A model generated the notes under the pieces. It searched no databases. It worked only from the letters and a program-made list of their open reading frames with translations, and was not told the origin of the DNA. A DNA stretch of 64,000 bases from CAIYRG01 sp963747255 (GTDB taxonomy: Bacteria > Pseudomonadota > Alphaproteobacteria > Micropepsales > Micropepsaceae). The stretch is taken from the NCBI GenBank assembly GCA_963747255.1, contig CAVVEG010000017.1, positions 930,001 to 994,000 on the forward strand. The letters run 5' to 3'. A program made the translations under genes and the position numbers. Positions 45,069-54,139 of the stretch are shown piece by piece (the stretch's first letter is position 1; every line of letters begins with the position of its first letter).

Positions 45069-45536
45069 GTGTTGGAATTCGAGACCAGCTTTGTGCTTGC
45101 CGGTGAGCCCGCGACGGAGAAACTGGGGGCGAATATCGCGAAGGGCCTGGAGCCCGGCGATCTGGTTGCGCTTTTCGGCGATCTTGGTGCAGGCAAAACG
45201 ACATTGGCCCGGGCGATCTTGCGGTCCCTGGGCGTCGCGGAAGCGGTGCCGAGCCCGACATTCACGCTTGTGCAACGCTATCAGACGCGAGCCCTTGCCG
45301 TGTACCATTTCGATCTGTATCGCCTGAGCAGTGCGCGCGAAGCGGCCGAGCTCGGCCTCGACGAAGCTTTGGAAGACGGGGCGGTGCTTGTCGAATGGCC
45401 GGAAAATGGCCTTTCAGCCCGTCTCCTGGAGGGTGCATTGCGAATTTCGATGTTTCCGGCAGGCGAATCATGCCGAATGATAAGTCTCTCGGGCCCGGGG
45501 CGCTGGGGCCGATTGTTTGCAAGGGACTGGCAATGA
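45069..45536 (+). CDS. tsaE: tRNA threonylcarbamoyladenosine biosynthesis protein TsaE
   Basis: 155 residues from a GTG start. The Walker A loop GDLGAGKTT, SPTFTLVQRYQ (switch region) and VYHFDLYRLSSAREA, LGLDEAL and VLVEWPENG are diagnostic. TsaE is the ATPase partner of TsaB-TsaD in making t6A at position 37 of tRNAs. Upstream homology does not extend past VLEFETSF, hence the GTG. Its stop overlaps the kinase start (ATGA). divL, tsaE, the kinase, murU and addBA are neighbours in other alphaproteobacteria too. Confidence 0.93.
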   Translation: MLEFETSFVLAGEPATEKLGANIAKGLEPGDLVALFGDLGAGKTTLARAILRSLGVAEAVPSPTFTLVQRYQTRALAVYHFDLYRLSSAREAAELGLDEALEDGAVLVEWPENGLSARLLEGALRISMFPAGESCRMISLSGPGRWGRLFARDWQ

Positions 45537-46648
45537 ACGCCATGCGTTCCCGGCAGGATCTGATGGTGGACTTCCTCGCTGCAGCGGGCTGGGCCCGGGC
45601 GGAGCAGCGTCCGCTGCCCGGGGATGCGTCCACGCGGCGTTACATCCGGCTTCATCTTGGCGCTCACACTGCAATGTTGATGGACCAGCCACAGAATGTG
45701 GAAACGGCCACTGCGCCTCCGACGGCAACACCGGACGAACGGCGAGCCCTGGGATACAACGCGATTGCGCGGCTGGCCGGCGCCGATTGCGGGCGTTTTG
45801 TCGCAGCGGCCGGTTATCTGCGGCACTGTGGACTGAAGTCGCCCGACATCTATGCCGCCGACGCCGCCCATGGATTTCTCCTGATCGAAGACCTGGGCAC
45901 TGATCTTTATACGGATATTATTGAACGCGACGGCGGCGAGCACGCACTCTATGAAACGGCGATAGACGCTCTGGTTACGCTGCATGAGTTGCCGGCGCCC
46001 GCAAGCCTCTCTCCGGAGAAGCCGTTGTTCGTCTATGACGAAGCCGCGATGCTTGCCGAAATCGATCTGCTGACGGAATGGTTTTTTCCGCTTGCCGTTG
46101 GGCGGCATCCGGGCGAATGCGAAACGCAGGAGCACCGGGCGTTGTGGAAAAGAGTGCTGGGGAATCTCGCCGATGGACCGTCGGTATTCGTCCATCGCGA
46201 CTATCACGCCCAGAATTTATTGTGGCGCGGATCGCTCTCCGGTCTCGACCGGATCGGCATCATCGATTTTCAGGACGCTGTGGCCGGATCGCCGGCCTAT
46301 GACGTCATTTCGCTGCTGGAGGATGCCAGACGCGACGTCTCTCCGGAATTGAGCGAAGCAATGACAAAGCGTTATCTGGCGCGAAGCCGGTGTACAGGGA
46401 GTGCCGGGGATCGTGAGCGTTTCCGGGCCGCCGCAGCCGTATTAGCGGCTCAGCGCAATGTAAAGATCGCAGGAATTTTTGGCCGGCTCGCCACACGTGA
46501 CGCAAAGCCGCGCTACCTCAATCATATTCCGCGTGTGTGGCGCTATCTTGAAAATGATCTGCGGCATGAAGTTCTCGCGCCGCTGAAGAAATGGTATGAC
46601 GATGCGCTTCCCCGTGAAGCGCGCAATATCGGGACGAATCCGGCGTGA
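45533..46648 (+). CDS. amgK: Sugar kinase of the aminoglycoside-phosphotransferase fold (AmgK-like)
   Basis: 371 residues. LPGDASTRRYIRLHL is the nucleotide loop, FLLIEDLGTDLY the hinge, FVHRDYHAQNLLW the Brenner motif with the catalytic Asp, and IGIIDFQDAVAGSPAYDV the metal-binding Asp. The downstream gene is MurU, so this is most likely AmgK, the anomeric kinase for N-acetylmuramic acid and N-acetylglucosamine in peptidoglycan recycling. The start and stop overlap both neighbours by four bases. Confidence 0.82.
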   Translation: MNAMRSRQDLMVDFLAAAGWARAEQRPLPGDASTRRYIRLHLGAHTAMLMDQPQNVETATAPPTATPDERRALGYNAIARLAGADCGRFVAAAGYLRHCGLKSPDIYAADAAHGFLLIEDLGTDLYTDIIERDGGEHALYETAIDALVTLHELPAPASLSPEKPLFVYDEAAMLAEIDLLTEWFFPLAVGRHPGECETQEHRALWKRVLGNLADGPSVFVHRDYHAQNLLWRGSLSGLDRIGIIDFQDAVAGSPAYDVISLLEDARRDVSPELSEAMTKRYLARSRCTGSAGDRERFRAAAAVLAAQRNVKIAGIFGRLATRDAKPRYLNHIPRVWRYLENDLRHEVLAPLKKWYDDALPREARNIGTNPA

Positions 46649-47382
46649 AGAAACTCCGGCGGGCGATGATCCTGGCGGCCGGACTTGGCACCCGGATGGC
46701 GCCGCTCACGCGCGAAACGCCCAAACCGCTGATCAAACTGGGCGGAAAACCACTGATCGACCATGCGATCGACCGGCTTGCCGCAGGCGGCGTGGATTTT
46801 ATCGTGGTCAATGTGCATTACAGGTCGGAGCAGCTGATCGAGCACCTGGACAGACGCCGCCCCGGGCTGCAGGGCGTGCAAATCGTAGTATCCGACGAGA
46901 CCGACGCGCTGCTCGACACTGGCGCGGGCGTGGCAAAGGCATTGCCCCTGTTCGAGAACGAACCGTTCTTCACGTACAATTCCGATTCGCTGTGGGTTGA
47001 GGGAATGGGTTCCTCGCTTGCACGCATGCAGTCGCGCTGGAATCCGGACACCATGGACGCGCTGATGCTGCTCGCGCCGTGCGCCACCGCGATTGGCTAT
47101 GACGGACGTGGCGATTTCGAGATGGACGCGTGGGGGCAGCTCAAGCGGCGGCCGGAAATGAACATCGCGCCCTTCGTTTGGACGGGTGTCCAAATCGTTC
47201 AGGCGAGTCTGTTCGACGGGGCGCCCCATGGGAGATTTTCCATCAACCGTCAGTGGGACAAATCGCTTGAAGCCGGACGGCTTTGGGGCGTGCGGCTCGA
47301 CGGCGTCTGGATTCACGTTGGCACGCCGGAAGGGCTGGAGGAAGCGGAAGAATTCCTTCAGGATCTCTCGCGCGCGCCGTGA
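46645..47382 (+). CDS. murU: N-acetylmuramate 1-phosphate uridylyltransferase
   Basis: 245 residues of a nucleotidyltransferase. MILAAGLGTRMAPLTRETPK holds the G-x-G-T-R-M nucleotide site, KPLIKLGGKPLIDHAIDRL the Lys, YNSDSLWVEG the metal Asp, and VWIHVGTPEGLEEAE the end. MurU makes UDP-MurNAc from MurNAc 1-phosphate and UTP, which lets the cell bypass MurA and lowers fosfomycin sensitivity where tested. It begins with GTG overlapping the kinase stop (GTGA). Confidence 0.85.
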   Translation: MKKLRRAMILAAGLGTRMAPLTRETPKPLIKLGGKPLIDHAIDRLAAGGVDFIVVNVHYRSEQLIEHLDRRRPGLQGVQIVVSDETDALLDTGAGVAKALPLFENEPFFTYNSDSLWVEGMGSSLARMQSRWNPDTMDALMLLAPCATAIGYDGRGDFEMDAWGQLKRRPEMNIAPFVWTGVQIVQASLFDGAPHGRFSINRQWDKSLEAGRLWGVRLDGVWIHVGTPEGLEEAEEFLQDLSRAP

Positions 47383-50345
47383 CCGCCGCCGGCGTGCAGC
47401 CGCGTCTTTTTACGGTACCGTCCGGTATTCCGTTTGCACGTGCGTTATGCGCAGGTCTGGTCGATCGTGCCGGTGGCGGGCCGCTGGAACTTGCCGATAC
47501 GCTGATTTTCGTCCCAACACGCCGAGCGGCGCGCGCTCTGCGCGAATCTTTTGCAGAGACAATCCGGGGCGCGGCCCTGCTTCCGCGGATCGTGGCACTT
47601 GCCGATGTGGATGATGACGACCCCGACGGAAGCGATCTGCCCGAGAGTGCGGATTCTCTGCCGGTCATTCCGGGGCTCAGGCGCCGGTTCCTGCTTGCGA
47701 CATTGGTACAGCACTGGGGCGCGGCTCGTGGTGTTCCCGTTCCGCTCCACCACGCAGTCAATTCCGCGGGCGAACTTGGCGCATTTCTGGATGAGGCGAT
47801 CACGCATTCCGCGGACCTGTCACGTCTGCTCGAACTTGCGCCGGCGGACCTCGCAGCGCATTGGAACGAAGTCGTCTCATTTCTGAATATCATTGCGGTG
47901 CAGTGGCCGAAATTGCTCGAGACGGAGAATGCGATCGAGGCTGCAGAAAACCGCGAAAGGAATCTCCGCGCGCTGGCGCGAAAGCTGACTGAAGCACCTC
48001 CGAAAACCCCCGTCATCGCCGCCGGTTCGACCGGCTCCATTCCCGCAACCGCAGAACTGCTCAAGGCGGTCGCCTTTCTACCCACCGGCGCGGTCGTACT
48101 TCCGGGACTTGATACCGCGCTTGATGAAGACGGCTGGCGCACGCTTGACCCGAGCCATCCGCAATTCGGATTGAAGCGGCTTCTCGCCCATGTCGGTGCA
48201 TCGCGCGATGACGTGGTTCCGTGGCCAACCCTTCCCGAGTTGTATCCGAACCGTATCAACCGGGTGCGGTTCATCAGCGAGGCCCTGCGTCCGGCGCCGA
48301 CGACCGATGCCTGGCTGAAATTCGTTGGTACCGCGAGAGGCGAAGCCACAGCGGCACTGAGCAATATATCGCTGGTTGAGGCCCGGACTACCCGAGAGGA
48401 GGCGTTGGTCGTCGCCTGCGCGCTGCGTGAAGCCCTCGAAATCCCGGGCCGCAAAGCAGCACTGGTGACACCGGACCGGGCGCTCGCCCGCCGAGTCGCG
48501 GCAGAGTTGATCCGGTGGGATATTGCTGTCGACGATTCCGCCGGTATTCCCCTGTCCGGCACAGTTCCGGGCACATTTCTTGCGCTTCTCGCACGCGCCG
48601 TCGCTGAGCGGATGGCGCCCTTGCCACTGCTCGCGTTACTGAAGCATCCGCTCGCGGCAGGAGGTGCAGAACCGGCCCAGTTCCGCCGCCGGGTCCGTGA
48701 TCTGGAAATCGCGATATTTCGGGGTTTGCGCCCGGATCCGGATCTTGCGGGTATCGCCCGCCGGCTGAAGAACGAAAAAATCCCCACTGACCTTCTCCTT
48801 TGGTTCGCCGGGATTTCACGCCTGCTGGACGAAATGGCAGATGCGATGCGGCGCCCCGACGCGGATCTTGGGGAACTGGCGCAGCTGCATGCTGCTGCTG
48901 CGGAGGCACTCGCCACCACGCCGACCAAAACGGGTGCCGAGCGCCTTTGGGGTCAGCCGGCCGGTGAAGCAGCCGCTGCGTTGATGAGTGAACTTTGCCG
49001 CGACGGCGCGGGCATACCGCTCCATCCTGCAGGCCATTACGCAGATGTATTCCGCGAACTTGCACAGCTTCGTGCGGTTCGGCCAAACTATAATCTGCAT
49101 CCCCGGCTGGCAATTCTGGGGCCGCTTGAAGCGCGCCTTCTCGATTTCGATCTGATCATTCTCGGCAGCCTCAATGAAGGCAAATGGCCCGCGCAGACTG
49201 CGACCGATCCCTGGCTTTCGAGGCCGATGCGTCACGCGCTGGGGCTTGATTCGCCGGAGCGCCGGATCGGACTCGCGGCGCATGATTTTGCATCTCTGGC
49301 TGCTTCGCGAACGGTGCTGCTCACGCGATCACAAAAGCAAAACGGAAGCCCCACCGTTCCTTCCCGCTGGCTGCTCCGCCTGAAGCAACTTGCGAGCGGG
49401 ATGGGTGTGGAGACCATGCTGAACGCGCGCAGCGATCTGATCAAATGGGCTAATCAACTTGACAGGTCCGATCCCGTGAAACGGGCGACGCGCCCGGCCC
49501 CTGCCCCACCCGCTGCCGTCCGCCCTCGCTCTTTGTCCGTCACGGAAATCGAGACCTGGATACGCGATCCATATGCGATTTATGCGAAGCACGTGCTGCG
49601 CCTGCGTCCGCTGGACACAGTCGATCAGGAGCCCGGGCCTGCGGAACGGGGCAGTGCGATACATCGCGCCATGGAGCGCTTCCTGATTTCGTTTCCCGGC
49701 ACGCTGCCCCACGATGCGCTGGATGAATTTTTGCGGATGGGCCGCCAGGCATTCGTCGAGACCGGAGCGGATCCATCGGCGCTTGCGCTCTGGATGCCCC
49801 GGTTTGAACGTGCTGCACGCTGGTTCATCGCCTACGAATCCGGACGCCGGCAGAACATCGAGCGAAGCTTCGTCGAGATCCGGGGCGTCTGGAAAATCCG
49901 GTCCGAATTCGGATTCGAATTGCGCGGTCGCGCCGATCGCATTGATGTTTTCGCGGGCGGGCACGCGGCGATTATCGACTACAAAACCGGCCGCGCGCCA
50001 TCGAACCGCCAGATCCAGCAGTTGCTCACTCCGCAATTGCCGCTGGAAGGTGCAATGTTGCTGGACGGCGCGTTTCCGGAGATCAGAGTTTCCGCCCTTT
50101 CCAATCTTGTGCATGTTCAGCTCACCGGCGCAGATCCGCCCGGACGGGAACTCGCCGCAGACCTGGACGCGAACGTCAGCGCAGCGGAGGCCGGGCGCCT
50201 GCTTTGCCAATTGGTGCAGCGCTACGAAAATCCGGCTGAGCCGTATCGTTCGCGGGTGGCGCCCTACCGGATGCGCGATGCAGGCGATTATGATCATCTG
50301 GCCCGCGTCGCCGAATGGTGGCTCGCCGACGAGGATGAACCGTGA
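47379..50345 (+). CDS. addB: Double-strand break repair protein AddB
   Basis: 988 residues, the size of alphaproteobacterial AddB. The N-terminal helicase-like part starts FTVPSGIPFARALCAGL, where a degenerate Walker A sits, with no GKT, as usual in this class. FVPTRRAARALRESFAE and LNEGKWPAQTATDPWLSRPM are typical. The C-terminal nuclease has ADRIDVFAGGHAAIIDYKTG with catalytic Asp and Lys. With AddA it forms the helicase-nuclease that resects DNA ends for RecA. It starts with GTG overlapping murU (GTGA). Confidence 0.95.
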   Translation: MTAAGVQPRLFTVPSGIPFARALCAGLVDRAGGGPLELADTLIFVPTRRAARALRESFAETIRGAALLPRIVALADVDDDDPDGSDLPESADSLPVIPGLRRRFLLATLVQHWGAARGVPVPLHHAVNSAGELGAFLDEAITHSADLSRLLELAPADLAAHWNEVVSFLNIIAVQWPKLLETENAIEAAENRERNLRALARKLTEAPPKTPVIAAGSTGSIPATAELLKAVAFLPTGAVVLPGLDTALDEDGWRTLDPSHPQFGLKRLLAHVGASRDDVVPWPTLPELYPNRINRVRFISEALRPAPTTDAWLKFVGTARGEATAALSNISLVEARTTREEALVVACALREALEIPGRKAALVTPDRALARRVAAELIRWDIAVDDSAGIPLSGTVPGTFLALLARAVAERMAPLPLLALLKHPLAAGGAEPAQFRRRVRDLEIAIFRGLRPDPDLAGIARRLKNEKIPTDLLLWFAGISRLLDEMADAMRRPDADLGELAQLHAAAAEALATTPTKTGAERLWGQPAGEAAAALMSELCRDGAGIPLHPAGHYADVFRELAQLRAVRPNYNLHPRLAILGPLEARLLDFDLIILGSLNEGKWPAQTATDPWLSRPMRHALGLDSPERRIGLAAHDFASLAASRTVLLTRSQKQNGSPTVPSRWLLRLKQLASGMGVETMLNARSDLIKWANQLDRSDPVKRATRPAPAPPAAVRPRSLSVTEIETWIRDPYAIYAKHVLRLRPLDTVDQEPGPAERGSAIHRAMERFLISFPGTLPHDALDEFLRMGRQAFVETGADPSALALWMPRFERAARWFIAYESGRRQNIERSFVEIRGVWKIRSEFGFELRGRADRIDVFAGGHAAIIDYKTGRAPSNRQIQQLLTPQLPLEGAMLLDGAFPEIRVSALSNLVHVQLTGADPPGRELAADLDANVSAAEAGRLLCQLVQRYENPAEPYRSRVAPYRMRDAGDYDHLARVAEWWLADEDEP

Positions 50346-53300
50346 CCGTCGGACCAGCCGATGCCACCGATCCGCGGAATTTCGCGTGGGTCTCAGCGAA
50401 TGCAGGCTCGGGCAAAACGCGCCTGCTGACCGACCGCGTTACGCGCCTGCTGCTGCACGGAGCGGACGTATCGCGCATTCTTTGCCTGACTTACACCAAG
50501 GCTGCGGCCGCTGAAATGTCCAGCCGTTTGTTCGATCGGCTAGGAAATTGGGCTTTGTTGCCGGACGACAGATTGCTTGCACAACTCGCCGAAATCGGTG
50601 CGGGCCCTGCGGAATGCAGCGATCTCAGGCATGCCCGGCGCCTGTTCGCGCAGGCTCTCGAGACCCCGGGAGGGCTCAAGATTCAGACCATCCATGCCTT
50701 TTGTCAGCATCTCCTCGCGCGCTTTCCGGTGGAGGCCGGGGTTCCTGCCCGCTTCTCCGTCCTGGACGAGCGAGACGCGAGCGAACTGCTGGATCAGGCG
50801 CGACGCCTCGTTTTGGAAAAGTCGGCGACGGGGGATACCGGGCTCGCAAATGCCGTCCCAATTCTCGCCGCACGGGCAAACGACACCCGATTCGCCGAGA
50901 TACTTGCGTCTGCGATCGCGGATCGCGGCAAGCTGCAACAGTTGCTCACGCAGCACGGAGATGACCCGGAAAGATTTTTCCGGCATCTCCGGAAGACCCT
51001 CGATGTCACCGGATGCAGTTCAGAACAGGGGGTGCTTTCGGAATTTGTTGCGCGGCTCTCGACCGAAAAATCCAATTTCCTGAAATTGGCGAAATGGCTC
51101 GGCGCGGGCTCGAAAAACGACCAGGAACTCGCGGCCCGGTTTGGTTCGCTCGCCGGTTCGGAGATGGGCCCGGAGAACTATGAACTGCTCAGAGACGCGT
51201 TCTTCACGACGGCAAACACCCTCCGTCACAAACTCGTAAGCAACCAGTTGCAGTCTGAGAATCCGGCGCTTGCGTTTTATCTCGACAATTTGCAGGCGAG
51301 CGTCGCGGCGATTGATGACCGGCTGCGCAGAATTGCGACCGCATCGCTGACCGAGGCGCTTTTGCGCGTGGCGTTCGGAGTGCTTGACGGGTATCAGCAG
51401 GCAAAGCGAGCACGTGCCGCGCTCGATTATGACGATTTGATCGATGTGACAATTCGACTTCTGGAGAATGGTGATGCTGCTGCCTGGGTTTTGTACAAGC
51501 TCGACGGCGGCATAGATCACATACTGGTCGACGAAGGCCAGGATACAAGCCGGGAACAATGGCGAATTGTCTCGCGTCTTTCCGAAGAATTTTTCGCCGG
51601 GAATGGCGTCCGATCCGAGGCAAACTGCCGCCGCCTGTTCGTTGTGGGCGATGAGAAGCAGTCGATTTTCAGCTTCCAGGGTGCAGAACCGGCGGCGTTT
51701 GGCGAATATCGCGATTTCTTCGGCGGTAGGGCGACAGGGGCGAATCTGCCATTTGTCGATTTTCGTCCGGCCATCTCCCGGCGGAGCGCTCAGTCAATTC
51801 TTGCTTTCGTCGACTCCGTCTTCTCAACTCCTGCGGCGCGCGACGGACTGAGCACAGTCTCTGATCCAATCCATCACGACGCCGATCGCAGGGAAATCGG
51901 ACGGGTTGAAATTTGGCCATGGATCCCGTCGGCGGAACGGAAGGAATTCGACCCTCTGGCTCCCGTGGATGCGCCTGTTCACGGCGCGCACAGCGTGCTC
52001 GCGTCACGCATTGCGGATCGGATTGCCGGTTGGCTCCAAAGCGGGGCTTCGCTGCCCGGCAGCGGACGGCCGATCACTGCTGGTGACGTCATGATCCTGG
52101 TCCGCCGCCGGAACGCATTCGCGGAAGCAATGATTCGCGAATTGCTCGATCGCCGTATCCCGGTGGCGGGTGCGGATCGCATGGTTCTGACGGAGCAGAT
52201 CGCGATCATGGATCTTCTGGCGTTGGGAAATTTTGCGCTTCTTCCGGAAGACGATTTAAATCTCGCAGCGTTGCTGAAATCCCCGGTGATTGGCTTCAGC
52301 GAATCAGACCTCTACGAGCTGGCTCAGCCGCGGATCGGGAAGCTCTGGGCTGAGCTTGGGGCGCGTGCCGGGGAGCGTCCGGTTTTCGCCGAGGCTCATA
52401 CCGTTCTCAGCCGGGTTCTTTCGGATTCGGACATGATGCCGCCTTTCGAATTTTATTCGCGAATTCTGAACCGCGGTGTGCGCGGGCGGCTGGTTGCGCG
52501 GCTTGGACTCGAAACCGACGATGCGATCGACGAATTTCTCGCCCTCGCACTTGTCCACGAAAGCTCCCATTCGCCATCGCTTCAGACATTTCTGAGCTGG
52601 TTCTCCCAGGGCGGCGCAGATGTGAAACGCGACATGGAACAGGGTGGTGGCGCGGTCCGCGTCATGACGGTGCACGGCGCAAAAGGACTGGAATCGATGG
52701 TCGTCGTATTGCCGGATACCTTTCAGACGCCCGACCATGACCGGCGCGGTAACATCCTGTACACGGATGAGTGCGCTTTTTTTGGCGTGCCGAAACGTCT
52801 CGAAACCCAGCCTGTTGCCGACGCCAAAGCGGCGGCTCACGAACGTGAAATGCGCGAATACCGCCGCCTGCTCTATGTCGCAGCGACGCGCGCGCGCGAT
52901 ATGCTGGTCGTGTGCGGCTATCAGGCAGGAAATCGCAGGGAGCCACCTCGCGATTCCTGGTACGCCCTGCTCGATTCCGCCGGACGGAATCTCGGCACAC
53001 CTGAGGAGATCGATGGCGAAAATGTCATGGTTATCGGATCGCCGATTGCAACGCGGAGGCAGATTTTTGAGCCGGCATCCGGCACGGATCTGCCGGCGTT
53101 CTTGCGGCAGCCTGCCAAACCGGAACGGCTTGAGCCCCTGCTGCACCCTTCGCGCATTCCGGGAGCGGACGAAGCACCCGCGATCTCCCCCGTTGCCGGC
53201 GCCCGACAGCGCTACCGTCGCGGGCTGCTGCTTCACGCTTTGTTGGCAATGCTCCCCAAGATCGGCCGAAAGGACCGCGAGACCGCTGGACGCGAATTTC

Positions 53301-53740
53301 TGAACCGGCGGGGCGTTGCGGGGAGCGAGGCGCAATCCCTGATTGGCGACGCGCAAAAAATCCTGGATGACGGACAATTCAAAGCCCTGTTCGGCAGCAG
53401 CAGCAGAGCGGAAGTCTCAGTCACCGCCCGCTTGCCGGAACTTGGCGGCGCACAGATCAGCGGTCAAATCGATCGCCTGGTTGTCACCGGGGATTCCGTG
53501 CTGATCGCGGACTACAAAACCAATCGCCGGACACCCGTATCGGCTGAGGAGGTACCACGGGCATATATTGTGCAAATGGCGCTTTACCGCAGCGCTCTGG
53601 AGAAAATCTATCCCGGGAGAACCGTGGCCTGCGCCCTGATCTGGACCGAAACGGCAAGGCTGATGTTTCTTCCCGCTGAATTGCTCGATCGTGAAATGCA
53701 CATTCTTGCCGCAAACAGCACCTCAATATCTGCGACGTGA
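50342..53740 (+). CDS. addA: Double-strand break repair helicase-nuclease AddA
   Basis: 1132 residues. A UvrD-like helicase: Walker A SANAGSGKTRLL (residues 18-29), motif Ia ILCLTYTKAAAAEM, motif II ILVDEGQDTSREQW (Gly for the usual Ala), motif III GDEKQSIFSFQGAEP, motif V RVMTVHGAKGLESMVVVLPD, motif VI RRLLYVAATRARDMLVVC. The C-terminal RecB-like nuclease has RLVVTGDSVLIADYKTNR with the D-x-K residues and QMALYRSALEKIYPG. GTG start overlaps addB (GTGA). Confidence 0.96.
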   Translation: MTVGPADATDPRNFAWVSANAGSGKTRLLTDRVTRLLLHGADVSRILCLTYTKAAAAEMSSRLFDRLGNWALLPDDRLLAQLAEIGAGPAECSDLRHARRLFAQALETPGGLKIQTIHAFCQHLLARFPVEAGVPARFSVLDERDASELLDQARRLVLEKSATGDTGLANAVPILAARANDTRFAEILASAIADRGKLQQLLTQHGDDPERFFRHLRKTLDVTGCSSEQGVLSEFVARLSTEKSNFLKLAKWLGAGSKNDQELAARFGSLAGSEMGPENYELLRDAFFTTANTLRHKLVSNQLQSENPALAFYLDNLQASVAAIDDRLRRIATASLTEALLRVAFGVLDGYQQAKRARAALDYDDLIDVTIRLLENGDAAAWVLYKLDGGIDHILVDEGQDTSREQWRIVSRLSEEFFAGNGVRSEANCRRLFVVGDEKQSIFSFQGAEPAAFGEYRDFFGGRATGANLPFVDFRPAISRRSAQSILAFVDSVFSTPAARDGLSTVSDPIHHDADRREIGRVEIWPWIPSAERKEFDPLAPVDAPVHGAHSVLASRIADRIAGWLQSGASLPGSGRPITAGDVMILVRRRNAFAEAMIRELLDRRIPVAGADRMVLTEQIAIMDLLALGNFALLPEDDLNLAALLKSPVIGFSESDLYELAQPRIGKLWAELGARAGERPVFAEAHTVLSRVLSDSDMMPPFEFYSRILNRGVRGRLVARLGLETDDAIDEFLALALVHESSHSPSLQTFLSWFSQGGADVKRDMEQGGGAVRVMTVHGAKGLESMVVVLPDTFQTPDHDRRGNILYTDECAFFGVPKRLETQPVADAKAAAHEREMREYRRLLYVAATRARDMLVVCGYQAGNRREPPRDSWYALLDSAGRNLGTPEEIDGENVMVIGSPIATRRQIFEPASGTDLPAFLRQPAKPERLEPLLHPSRIPGADEAPAISPVAGARQRYRRGLLLHALLAMLPKIGRKDRETAGREFLNRRGVAGSEAQSLIGDAQKILDDGQFKALFGSSSRAEVSVTARLPELGGAQISGQIDRLVVTGDSVLIADYKTNRRTPVSAEEVPRAYIVQMALYRSALEKIYPGRTVACALIWTETARLMFLPAELLDREMHILAANSTSISAT

Positions 53741-53802
53741 GCGCAACTTGACCGCAAGTAATCGCGTTCCTACATTCCTCCAAGGATAATACAGAGGCAT
53801 TT

Positions 53803-54123
53803 ATGGCTCAGAAAACCGTCTCCGATCAGAGTTTTCAGTCCGACGTTCTTGATTCCAAGACGCCGGTGGTGGTGGACTTCTGGGCTGAGTGGTGCGGCCC
53901 CTGCCGCATGATCGCACCCTCGCTCGAGGAACTTGCCAGCGAATATGATGGCAAGATCACAGTTGCGAAGATGAATATCGACGAAAATCCGCAAACCCCG
54001 ACGCGCTATGGCGTGCGCGGAATTCCCACGCTCATGATTTTCCGGAATGGTCAGGTTGCGGCCACCAAGATCGGTGCTCTGCCCAAGACCAAGATCAAAG
54101 AGTGGATCGACGCCTCCATCTAG
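53803..54123 (+). CDS. trxA: Thioredoxin
   Basis: 106 residues. The redox site is Cys31-Gly-Pro-Cys34 in FWAEWCGPCRMIAP; the cis-Pro lies in GVRGIPTLMIFRNG. It reduces cytoplasmic disulfides. It follows addA by 62 bases, which contain a reasonable GGA-rich ribosome site (CCAAGGATAA) but no terminator, so it may be read from the operon or from its own promoter. It is convergent with folC across 16 bases. Confidence 0.97.
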   Translation: MAQKTVSDQSFQSDVLDSKTPVVVDFWAEWCGPCRMIAPSLEELASEYDGKITVAKMNIDENPQTPTRYGVRGIPTLMIFRNGQVAATKIGALPKTKIKEWIDASI

Positions 54124-54139
54124 GTTCAGGATGGCAAAT

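Noticed and set aside
47243..48928. Minus-strand open frame (561 codons) opposite addB
   Set aside because: A low-complexity Ser/Arg/Ala sequence antisense to addB; no homology that I can recognise.
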